Positions 34,633 through 41,485 of a DNA stretch of 64,000 nt are shown here, piece by piece. This DNA is from Caballeronia sordidicola. GTDB taxonomy: Bacteria; Pseudomonadota; Gammaproteobacteria; Burkholderiales; Burkholderiaceae. A program made the translations under genes and the position numbers. Under the pieces are notes generated by a model that saw only the letters and a list, made by a program, of their open reading frames with translations, was not told the origin of the DNA and did not search any database. Position 1 is the stretch's first letter. Each line of letters opens with the position of its first letter. Where the stretch lies: contig NZ_FCOC02000003.1 in NCBI RefSeq assembly GCF_001544455.2, positions 248,001-312,000 on the forward strand. The letters run 5' to 3'.

Positions 34633-35658
34633 ATGAAGACCACACGCTCCATGACCGCACTGCGTGCGCTATGCGGCCTCGCGGTGCTGTCCGCGTCCGC
34701 CGCGCTGCCGCTCAGTTCGGCCGCCGCCACGCTGACCTTGTACAACGCGCAGCACGAACAGGTCGTGGCGGCGCTTGCCAGGGACTTCGAGGCCCAAAGC
34801 GGCGTGTCTGTGAAGATCCGCAACGGCGAAGGCCCGGCAATGGCCGCGCAACTCGTTGCCGAAGGATCGGCTTCTCCCGCCGATGTCTATTTCACCGAGA
34901 ACTCGCCCGAACTCGTGCTGCTCGACGAAAAGGGCTTGCTCGCGAAAACGGATGCGTCCACGCTCGCCGTGATCCCTTCACGCTTCAACTCGCCGCAGGG
35001 CGACTGGGTCGGCGTGCTCGCGCGTGAGAACGTGCTGGCCTACAACACGAAGAAGGTCGATGCGGCGCAACTGCCGGCGTCGCTGATGGATCTTGCCAAG
35101 CCCGAGTGGAAGGGCCGGGTCGGCATTGCGCCGAGCGACGGCGATTTCCTGCCGGTCGTGAGTGCGGTCATCGCCATGAAGGGTGACGAACAAGCGCTGC
35201 AATGGCTCAAGGGCCTGAAGAAAAACGCGCAGATCTTCGATGACGACGAAGGTGTGGTCGCGGCCGTGAATCGCGGCGGCGTGGCGACGGGCGTGGTCAA
35301 CAACTACTACTGGGCGCGCCTGCACACGCAACTCGGCGACAGCGCCACGCGCAGCGCCATCTATCACTTTGGCAATGGCGATGTGGGCGCGCTCGTGAAC
35401 GTATCGGGCGCGGCGGTGTTGAAGTCGAGCAAGAACCAGCAGGCCGCGCAGCAGTTTCTGGCTTATCTTGTCAGCGAGCGGGCGCAGGAACTGATTGCGA
35501 AGGGCAAGATTGCCTATGAATATCCGCTGCATGCAGGCGTTGCGCCGGACCCGATGCTCAAGCCTTTTGAGCAGTTGAGCCCGCCGTCGCTGAGCATTGA
35601 ACAACTCGGCGACGACAGCAAGGCTGCAAAGCTGATGCGTCAGGCCGGCTTGCTGTAA
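34633..35658 (+). CDS. fbpA: Ferric-iron periplasmic binding protein (FbpA/SfuA/FutA type)
   Basis: A 341-residue exported binding protein starting MKTTRSMTALRALC; the signal ends near SSAAATL. Iron-binding features of transferrin-like FbpA are visible: a histidine in LTLYNAQHEQVV (His41), and the paired tyrosines Tyr225/Tyr226 in VVNNYYWARL, which coordinate Fe(III). AGGA lies upstream of the ATG; an upstream in-frame ATG (34588) is out of place. It is 72 bases after the peroxidase and 4 bases before the permease. It should carry Fe(III) freed in the periplasm to FbpBC. Confidence 0.92.
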   Translation: MKTTRSMTALRALCGLAVLSASAALPLSSAAATLTLYNAQHEQVVAALARDFEAQSGVSVKIRNGEGPAMAAQLVAEGSASPADVYFTENSPELVLLDEKGLLAKTDASTLAVIPSRFNSPQGDWVGVLARENVLAYNTKKVDAAQLPASLMDLAKPEWKGRVGIAPSDGDFLPVVSAVIAMKGDEQALQWLKGLKKNAQIFDDDEGVVAAVNRGGVATGVVNNYYWARLHTQLGDSATRSAIYHFGNGDVGALVNVSGAAVLKSSKNQQAAQQFLAYLVSERAQELIAKGKIAYEYPLHAGVAPDPMLKPFEQLSPPSLSIEQLGDDSKAAKLMRQAGLL

Positions 35659-35662
35659 GCGC

Positions 35663-37315
35663 ATGAGCGATGCCGTGAACGCCGCTGCAATGCCGGCGTT
35701 GCCCGCGCGCCTTGGCCGCAAACGTGCGCCACGGGGTTTGCTTGTTGCGGCGGGAGCCTGCGCGTTGCTCGTGCTGATGCCGCTTGCGTTCACGGTCTAT
35801 CGTGCGGTGACGTTTGGCTGGGACGACGCGCTTGAACTGATCTTCAGGCCGCTCGTTGGCGAGTTGCTGATCAATACGTTATCCATAACAATTTGCGCGA
35901 CGCTGGTCTCGGCGATTGTTGGCACGGCGGCGGCATGGTTTATAGAACGAACGCGCGTGCCTGGAAGACGGATCTGGGCCGTGCTCACTGTTGCTCCGCT
36001 TGCCATGCCCGCGTTTATCACAAGTTATGCGTGGGTGTCGTTGAGTCTGGATCTGCAGGACTTTGCGGGTGCGCTGCTCGTGATATCGACGGCATATTTT
36101 CCTTTGGTTTATTTGCCCGTTGCTGCGGCACTGCGCGGCATGGACCCGGCGCTCGAAGAAAGCGCGCGATCGCTCGGATGCGGACGTGCAGGCGTTTTCT
36201 TGCGCGTGGTGCTGCCGCAATTGCGGCCCGCGCTGCTTGGCGGCATGCTGCTTGTCGCGCTCGGCGTGCTGTCGGAATTCGGCGCGTTCACATTGCTGCG
36301 CTTTCGTACCTTCACCACGCAGATCTACGCTGAATATCGCACGAGCTTCGATAGCAGCGGCGCTTCGGTTTTCGCCTGCATCCTCATAGCGATGTGCCTG
36401 CTCTGTCTCACGCTCGAAATGCGCGTGCGCGGCGGCGCGCGTTATGAACGGGTGGATCGCGGGGTTCGCCGCGCGGCCTTGCGTTACGAACTTGGCCGCG
36501 GGCGATGGATTGTCGCGTCAGGTTTCGCCGCGCTGGCCGTGGTCACGCTGGGCGTGCCTATCGGCATGATTGGATTCTGGCTGACGCAAAGCGGCGCTGC
36601 CGCGATCACGCCGGCCGAAGTCTCTCCGGAATTGTTGCTGGAGTCGACGTTGGCGTCGCTAAGTTACGGGTTTGCTGCGGCTATCGTCACCACGCTCGCG
36701 TGCGTGCCGCTGGCGTTTTTGCTCGTGCGCTTTCCGAGTCGTCTCGCAACCCTGTTCGAGCGCACCGTGTTCCTCGCGCAAGGCTTGCCAAGCCTCGTGG
36801 TCGCGTTGGCAATCGTGTCGCTGGCGGTTCATGCTTTGCGGCCGCTGTATCAAAGCGCGACCTTGCTGGTCGTGGCGTATGCCATCCTGTTTTTGCCGCT
36901 GGCGCTGGTGAGCGTGCGCGCCGCGTTCACGCAGGCGCAGCCGCGGCTGGAAGACACTGCGCGCTCGCTTGGCCTGAACTGGCGAGAAACCGTGCGGCGC
37001 GTGCTGCTGCCGCTCGCCGGTCCAGGCCTGGGCGCGGGCGCGACGATGGTCTTCATCTCGGTCGTCACCGAACTCAACTCCACGCTGCTGTTATCGCCAA
37101 TTGGCACGCGCACGCTCGCCACGCAAGTCTGGATCGATACCTCCACGCTCGCGTTCGCCGCCGCCGCGCCGTATGCCGCGTTGCTGGTCGGAATCTCGCT
37201 GCTGGCGTCGGGAACGTTGTTCGCCTTGCTCGGACGATCCGCCGTCGCGGGCCGTGCCACCGGCATCAAGGCAGGCGTCCAGTTCAATTCGCAGGCCGGT
37301 TCGCCGTCAGATTAG
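35663..37315 (+). CDS. fbpB: Ferric-iron ABC transporter permease (fused duplicated FbpB)
   Basis: A 550-residue inner-membrane permease made of two homologous halves, as in FbpB/SfuB. Each half has about six helices and an EAA loop: ALEESARSLGCGRAGVFLRV near residue 165 and RLEDTARSLGLNWRETVRR near 435, which contact the ATPase. It lies 4 bases after fbpA and 9 before fbpC. It should form the channel for ferric ion. The fused length is normal for this family. Confidence 0.93.
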   Translation: MSDAVNAAAMPALPARLGRKRAPRGLLVAAGACALLVLMPLAFTVYRAVTFGWDDALELIFRPLVGELLINTLSITICATLVSAIVGTAAAWFIERTRVPGRRIWAVLTVAPLAMPAFITSYAWVSLSLDLQDFAGALLVISTAYFPLVYLPVAAALRGMDPALEESARSLGCGRAGVFLRVVLPQLRPALLGGMLLVALGVLSEFGAFTLLRFRTFTTQIYAEYRTSFDSSGASVFACILIAMCLLCLTLEMRVRGGARYERVDRGVRRAALRYELGRGRWIVASGFAALAVVTLGVPIGMIGFWLTQSGAAAITPAEVSPELLLESTLASLSYGFAAAIVTTLACVPLAFLLVRFPSRLATLFERTVFLAQGLPSLVVALAIVSLAVHALRPLYQSATLLVVAYAILFLPLALVSVRAAFTQAQPRLEDTARSLGLNWRETVRRVLLPLAGPGLGAGATMVFISVVTELNSTLLLSPIGTRTLATQVWIDTSTLAFAAAAPYAALLVGISLLASGTLFALLGRSAVAGRATGIKAGVQFNSQAGSPSD

Positions 37316-37324
37316 TAAAACTCC

Positions 37325-38365
37325 ATGAGCGAACTCCGCGTCACGAGCCTCACCAAATCATTCGATGGTCAACCCGTGCTCCACGGCGTGGATTTATCGG
37401 TGGAAAAGGGGACGTTGCTGGCCCTGCTCGGACCTTCGGGCAGCGGCAAAACCACCTTGCTGCGCGTGCTGTGCGGTTTCGAACGCGCCGATGGCGGCAC
37501 GGTGGAAATCGATGGCGTGCGCGTCGCCGGGCCGGGCGTGCATGTACCGTCCGAAGCGCGCCGCATTGGCTACGTGCCACAGGAAGGCGCGCTTTTTCCG
37601 CATCTTTCGGTCGCCGATAACATCGTCTTCGGTTTGCCGCGTGCGCAGCGGCGGGCGCGGTATCGCGTGGACGAGCTGTTGGCGCTGGTCGGTCTGCCCG
37701 CCGCGTATGGCGAGCGCGCGCCGCAGGCTTTGTCGGGTGGCCAGCAGCAGCGCGTTGCGCTGGCGCGCGCATTGGCGCCGTCGCCGTCGCTTGTGATGCT
37801 CGACGAGCCGTTTTCCTCGCTCGACGCCGCGTTGCGTATCGAGACACGCGAGGCCGTGGCAACCGCGCTTGCCGCGACCGGCGCAACCGCCGTGCTGGTC
37901 ACGCACGATCAGTCCGAGGCGTTGTCGCTCGGGCGCGAGGTCGCTGTGTTATGGCAGGGGCGGCTCGTGCAGATGGACACGCCGGAAGCGGTGTATCGGC
38001 GGCCGGTGTCGCGGGAGCTGGCGAGTTTTGTCGGCGATGCGGTGATCGTGCCGGGATCGGTCATTCCCGGCGACTCGACGCATGTGCGCTGCCAATTCGG
38101 AACGTTGCCCATTGCGTGCTCAATCGACGCAGGCGCGGTGGACGTGATGATTCGCCCGGAGCAAATCCGTATCACGGACGATGGCGAGGTCCATGCGAGC
38201 GTCGAAAAAGTCGTGTTCTACGGACACGATGCCAGCGTCATGCTGCGTTCCGACGCGGGTTCGCACGTGCTGCAGATTCGCGTGGCGGGGCATTCGTATC
38301 CGCGCGTGGGCGAGCGCGTGGCGCTTTCGGTAGAAGGCGATGTGGTGGTTTATCCGGGGATTTAG
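37325..38365 (+). CDS. fbpC: Ferric-iron ABC transporter ATP-binding protein
   Basis: A 346-residue ATPase: Walker A GPSGSGKTTL near residue 37, signature LSGGQQQRVALARAL near 137, Walker B LVMLDEPFSSLD near 158 and H-loop LVTHDQSEA. A C-terminal TOBE-like regulatory domain (about 245-346: VDVMIRPEQIRI, then a second beta region) is characteristic of FbpC and can serve as an iron or metabolite brake. It is the last gene of the Fur-controlled operon; the next promoter, for the MarR gene, starts 35 bases on. Confidence 0.92.
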   Translation: MSELRVTSLTKSFDGQPVLHGVDLSVEKGTLLALLGPSGSGKTTLLRVLCGFERADGGTVEIDGVRVAGPGVHVPSEARRIGYVPQEGALFPHLSVADNIVFGLPRAQRRARYRVDELLALVGLPAAYGERAPQALSGGQQQRVALARALAPSPSLVMLDEPFSSLDAALRIETREAVATALAATGATAVLVTHDQSEALSLGREVAVLWQGRLVQMDTPEAVYRRPVSRELASFVGDAVIVPGSVIPGDSTHVRCQFGTLPIACSIDAGAVDVMIRPEQIRITDDGEVHASVEKVVFYGHDASVMLRSDAGSHVLQIRVAGHSYPRVGERVALSVEGDVVVYPGI

Positions 38366-38400
38366 CCGAGATCAGAACCACCATTTGAAATAGTGCCAGC

Positions 38401-38406
38401 TTGACA
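38401..38406 (+). promoter_or_regulatory. -35 hexamer of the MarR promoter
   Basis: TTGACA, perfect. The following 17 bases include the palindrome at 38409, so bound MarR would block polymerase. The -10 (TTAACC, 38424-38429) is weak. Confidence 0.5.
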
Positions 38407-38408
38407 AA

Positions 38409-38420
38409 GTGCATATGCAC
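38409..38420. promoter_or_regulatory. MarR operator copy 1
   Basis: GTGCATATGCAC is an exact palindrome between the -35 and -10 of the MarR promoter. A near-identical site precedes the SDR gene downstream, so both genes probably answer to this MarR protein. Confidence 0.7.
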
Positions 38421-38436
38421 AAATTAACCTGTGGAC

Positions 38437-38868
38437 ATGACTTCATCTGAACCGACCTATCTCGACTGCAACTGTTTTGCCATTCGCCAGGCGGCGCGTT
38501 TTGTCTCGCAACTGTATGAGCGGCACGTCGGGCAGGCGGGCGTGACTGCCGCGCAATTCACGTTGCTCGCGGCAATTCACCGGCGGCCCGGCACGACCAT
38601 GGCCGAACTCGCAGACGCAATGGTGATGGAACGCACCACGCTCGTTCGCGCGTTGAAGCCTTTGCAGCGCGACGGTCTGGTCACGGCTGAACAGCAAGAC
38701 GCGAGCACGCGCGCGGTTGCGCTTAACCTGTCGGATGCCGGCAGGACAACGCTTCATGAGGCCTCGTTGCGGTGGATCGAGGCGCAAAAGGAATTCGAAG
38801 AGAAGTTTGGCCGAGAACGCGCCGCCGAACTGAGGAAGTCGCTGCTGGAACTGACATCGATGGAATGA
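38437..38868 (+). CDS. MarR-family transcriptional regulator
   Basis: A 143-residue winged-helix regulator (MTSSEPTYLDCNCFAIR), the ATG being 6 bases downstream of an in-frame GTG. The DNA-binding part is around residues 50-90: TTMAELADAMVMERTTLVRALKPL, followed by the wing RDGLVTAEQQDASTRAVAL. The two cysteines at the start (DCNC) could be redox switches as in OhrR-type MarR proteins, but that is an inference. It autoregulates through a perfect palindrome and likely controls the next gene. Confidence 0.88.
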   Translation: MTSSEPTYLDCNCFAIRQAARFVSQLYERHVGQAGVTAAQFTLLAAIHRRPGTTMAELADAMVMERTTLVRALKPLQRDGLVTAEQQDASTRAVALNLSDAGRTTLHEASLRWIEAQKEFEEKFGRERAAELRKSLLELTSME

Positions 38869-38875
38869 AGGCGCG

Positions 38876-38902
38876 CCCGGCATGTCGCCGGGTGTTTTTT
38901 TA
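38876..38902 (+). terminator. Rho-independent terminator after the MarR gene
   Basis: CCCGGC and GCCGGG pair around ATGTC and are followed by TGTTTTTTT. It separates MarR from the SDR gene, so the latter needs its own promoter. Confidence 0.8.
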
Positions 38903-38911
38903 ATCCAGATA

Positions 38912-38923
38912 GTGCATATACAC
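38912..38923. promoter_or_regulatory. MarR operator copy 2 (upstream of SDR)
   Basis: GTGCATATACAC differs from copy 1 at one base. It lies 14 bases before the SDR ATG and shares the flanking AGT...AAA context. A promoter for the SDR gene was not resolved beyond this. Confidence 0.65.
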
Positions 38924-38937
38924 AAACGGAGTTTGAC

Positions 38938-39642
38938 ATGGAAATCAAAGGCAAGGTGGTTCTTGTAACGGGCGCGAATCGCGGCCTGGGCGAGCAGTTC
39001 GCGAAGTCGCTGCTGGCAGCGGGCGCATCGAAGGTCTATGCAACTGCGCGGGATCAGTCCGCCGTCAAGATTCCCGGCGTGGAAGCGGTTCAACTCGATG
39101 TGACCAACGCAGCGAGCATTGCTGCGGCAGCCGACCGGCTGACCGACGTGCAGATCGTCATCAACAATGCAGGCGTGATTGTCGGCGGTTCGCTGCTGGA
39201 CGCAGGCGCGGCCGATGCCGTGCGCGCTCTTGTCGAAACCAATGTAATCGGCCCGCTCGCCGTCACGCAGGCATTTGCGCCGGCTTTGAAGCGCAATGGC
39301 GGCGGCGCGGTGGTGAATATTTTGTCCGTGCTGAGCTGGCTGACTATCGATGGAACGGGGCCTTACAGCGCGTCCAAATCCGCCGCGTGGGCGATCACGA
39401 ACGGTTTGCGCACCGAATTGCGCGGTCAGAACACGCTGGTGGTCGGCGTGCATCCGGCTTTTATCGATACCGACATGACCGCTGGCATCGATGCGCCGAA
39501 AACCACGCCGCAAGAAGTCGTGCGTCAGGTGCTGGAAGGGCTGGAACAGGGCAAGGAAGAAATTCTCGTCGATGGCGTTGGCCGCAACGTCAAGCAGTCG
39601 CTGTCGTCGGCAACGCCTGCTTATCTGGCGCCAGCCCATTGA
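38938..39642 (+). CDS. Short-chain dehydrogenase controlled by MarR
   Basis: A 234-residue classical SDR. The Rossmann loop TGANRGLG near residue 12, NNAGVIVGGS near 76, serine in ILSVLSW and catalytic YSASKSAAW near 141 are all present, so it should be an active NAD(P)-dependent oxidoreductase. It is shorter than many SDRs but normal for the compact members. A GGAG-like site precedes the ATG. The adjacent MarR gene shares its operator. Its substrate may be the inducer of MarR or a product of it, possibly a quinone or aldehyde. Confidence 0.9.
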   Translation: MEIKGKVVLVTGANRGLGEQFAKSLLAAGASKVYATARDQSAVKIPGVEAVQLDVTNAASIAAAADRLTDVQIVINNAGVIVGGSLLDAGAADAVRALVETNVIGPLAVTQAFAPALKRNGGGAVVNILSVLSWLTIDGTGPYSASKSAAWAITNGLRTELRGQNTLVVGVHPAFIDTDMTAGIDAPKTTPQEVVRQVLEGLEQGKEEILVDGVGRNVKQSLSSATPAYLAPAH

Positions 39643-39962
39643 TCGGGAGCCGTGAGCTTGGCCGCATGACGGGTACGAACTTCAACGCGCGCTGTATGCT
39701 GCCAGATCAGGAATGCATCGATTTCACGCGAGCGAAGTTTCCTTCCCCCTAGGGTTTCCACGCAATGGACCGTCGAGAAAGATGCGTGGAAAAGCGGTCC
39801 AGCACTCCAAAATGGACATAAACGCGAAGACTTGGCGGATTATTGCGATAGTCTTTCGCACGAGCCCAGCGCACCAACAGTATGGTGAAAGCTCGTTTGA
39901 TTGCGCCCGCAACCGCTATTCGGCCCGGGCGTAGCCGATCCCGTTTTCGGAGTGCAATAGCT
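39643..39962. other. Intergenic region after the SDR gene
   Basis: 320 bases between the SDR and the secreted-protein gene. Short frames exist on both strands but none shows a ribosome site plus a recognisable domain. A CCCCCTAGGG stretch around 39746 is notable only by composition. No promoter was resolved. Confidence 0.4.
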
Positions 39963-40520
39963 ATGAGAATTCCCCTGTCTGCCGGTGTTGCCATGCTGTG
40001 CGTGAGCGCAAGCGCGCTCGCCCAGCAGCCGCCTGCGTTTCCAATGCGCAGCCAAAATCCGGCGCAAATGAGTATCGACAACGCCATGTGCTACAGCTAC
40101 GCCAATCAACACACGGGCGTGATCATGGCGAAGCAGTCGCAAGTGCCTCAAAAACCGCAGGCCACGAAGCCCGGCGCGGTGCACCCGGTTGCAGTGGCGG
40201 CGCCGTTGCCGTCGGCAATGTCGCCCGGGTCCGGGCCGGTTGGGGCGTCGGCTGCCTACGCGGCTTCTGCCGCTTACCCTGCTTCCGCCGCTTCCGGCAC
40301 AGCGAAGTCGATGGCTTCCACGCCGGCCTCCGCTTCTGTATCTCCCGCAGCCTCCGCCGCAAGGCCGGGCGTCGCCTCCGATGCACGCGCGGTCGCCAGT
40401 GCGAGTTCCTCATCCACCGACGCACCCATGCCTGCGCTGCCTCCGCCCGAACCGCCGATGGTTCAGTACTGGCGCGCGTATAGCGAGTGCATGACCGAGC
40501 GTGGGTACATGGTCAAGTAA
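39963..40520 (+). CDS. Secreted Ala/Ser/Pro-rich hypothetical protein
   Basis: A 185-residue protein with a signal peptide ending near SASALAQQ. A short conserved-looking head (IDNAMCYSYANQHTG) and tail (YWRAYSECMTERGYMVK) flank about 100 residues of Ala/Ser/Pro low-complexity sequence that is probably disordered. One cysteine in each end region could pair. The ATG at 39963 has GGAG upstream; the in-frame extension to 39882 is not needed. I do not recognise the family. A strong terminator follows. Confidence 0.65.
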   Translation: MRIPLSAGVAMLCVSASALAQQPPAFPMRSQNPAQMSIDNAMCYSYANQHTGVIMAKQSQVPQKPQATKPGAVHPVAVAAPLPSAMSPGSGPVGASAAYAASAAYPASAASGTAKSMASTPASASVSPAASAARPGVASDARAVASASSSSTDAPMPALPPPEPPMVQYWRAYSECMTERGYMVK

Positions 40521-40556
40521 GCAGTGGTATAAAACCTGGGTTCTCGAATGCCTTTC

Positions 40557-40587
40557 ATTGCGCCCGTCTCCGGGCGCAATTCATTTT
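40557..40587 (+). terminator. Rho-independent terminator after the secreted protein
   Basis: ATTGCGCCCG and CGGGCGCAAT make an exact 10-base stem with a TCTC loop and a following TCATTTT tract. It ends the transcript of the secreted protein. Confidence 0.8.
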
Positions 40588-40634
40588 CCCCCACTCATTT
40601 CCCGTCATTAAGCACTTCACTTCGCCTGATCACG

Positions 40635-40668
40635 CGTTACGCTATATTTCATAAGATATAGCGTAACG
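40635..40668. repeat. Large perfect inverted repeat, orphan operator
   Basis: CGTTACGCTATAT and ATATAGCGTAACG are exact inverted copies (13 bases each) around an 8-base spacer. The form recalls operators of toxin-antitoxin or other HTH-XRE repressors, but no such gene is next to it. It is 233 bases upstream of the MsrB ATG. Confidence 0.6.
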
Positions 40669-40900
40669 ATCGATAAATTCGATCAGCGTGATGTAACCCG
40701 CCAAGCCTTCACGACGAACTAGCTAATAGAAGCGCTTGAATGCGGTTTTCATGCACAAAAACATTTTCACTCCGCCAGGGATTAAACCCGCGTCAGAGGT
40801 GTTTGCGTGTTTGTTAGCACGTTCGGGTATCCAGATCGACACGAATCCGTCCATAGCCGGACGGGAATGCTTGGCAGTGAGTCTTGTTAAGGAGCACATC

Positions 40901-41416
40901 ATGACCACCAGACGCCGGTTTTTATTTGCAGGCAGCGTGTTGGCCGCTGCTACGTTCGCCACGCTGAGGCAACGCAACGTGCTGGGCGCGAGCGCGGCTG
41001 ACGCGGGAAATACAGCCGAATCCTTCGAAGTTGTGCATACCAGCGATCAGTGGCGCGACCTGCTTACATCGGCGCAATACGACGTGCTGCGGCGCGAGGG
41101 CACGGAGCGGCCTTACAGCAGCGCGCTGAATGGCGAGCATCGCAGCGGCATGTTTTCGTGTGCGGGATGCCAGCTCGACGTTTTTTCGTCACGCACGAAG
41201 TTCGAAAGCCACACAGGCTGGCCGAGCTTCTGGGCGCCGCTCGATCATGCGGTCGCGACCCGCGAGGATCTGTCGTTCGGCGTGTCGCGGACGGAAGTTC
41301 ATTGCCAGCGCTGTGGCGGCCATCTTGGCCATGTCTTCGAGGACGGTCCTAAACCTACCGGACTTCGCTATTGCATGAACGGCGTAGCGATGAACTTCAA
41401 ACCGGGTTCTGCCTGA
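40901..41416 (+). CDS. msrB: Exported methionine-R-sulfoxide reductase B
   Basis: A 171-residue MsrB with a Tat-like signal RRRFLFAG at residues 4-11, so it would act on oxidised methionine in the periplasm. The four zinc cysteines Cys87/Cys90 (SCAGC) and Cys135/Cys138 (HCQRC), the HTGWPSFW substrate loop and the catalytic Cys158 in RYCMNGVAMNF are all there. AAGGAG lies 9 bases before the ATG. It ends 69 bases before the DipZ start, in the same orientation; DipZ is the likely electron source. Confidence 0.93.
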   Translation: MTTRRRFLFAGSVLAAATFATLRQRNVLGASAADAGNTAESFEVVHTSDQWRDLLTSAQYDVLRREGTERPYSSALNGEHRSGMFSCAGCQLDVFSSRTKFESHTGWPSFWAPLDHAVATREDLSFGVSRTEVHCQRCGGHLGHVFEDGPKPTGLRYCMNGVAMNFKPGSA

Positions 41417-41485
41417 GTGCTTCGAGCGCGGCCTGATTGCGGCCTGATTGCCGCAAAACCCCTGAACTTCGAGATCCTCCAGCTC

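Larger units (their letters stand above)
40521..40900. other. Intergenic region between the secreted protein and MsrB
   Basis: 380 bases that hold a terminator (40557-40587), a large palindrome (40635-40668) and the MsrB leader. An open frame from 40736 runs into MsrB, but its first 55 residues lack a signal-peptide or ribosome-site logic, so I treat them as untranslated. Confidence 0.5.

Noticed and set aside
40736-40900. Upstream extension of the MsrB frame
   Set aside because: The 55 extra residues do not match the family, and the ATG at 40901 has a strong ribosome site followed directly by a Tat signal.
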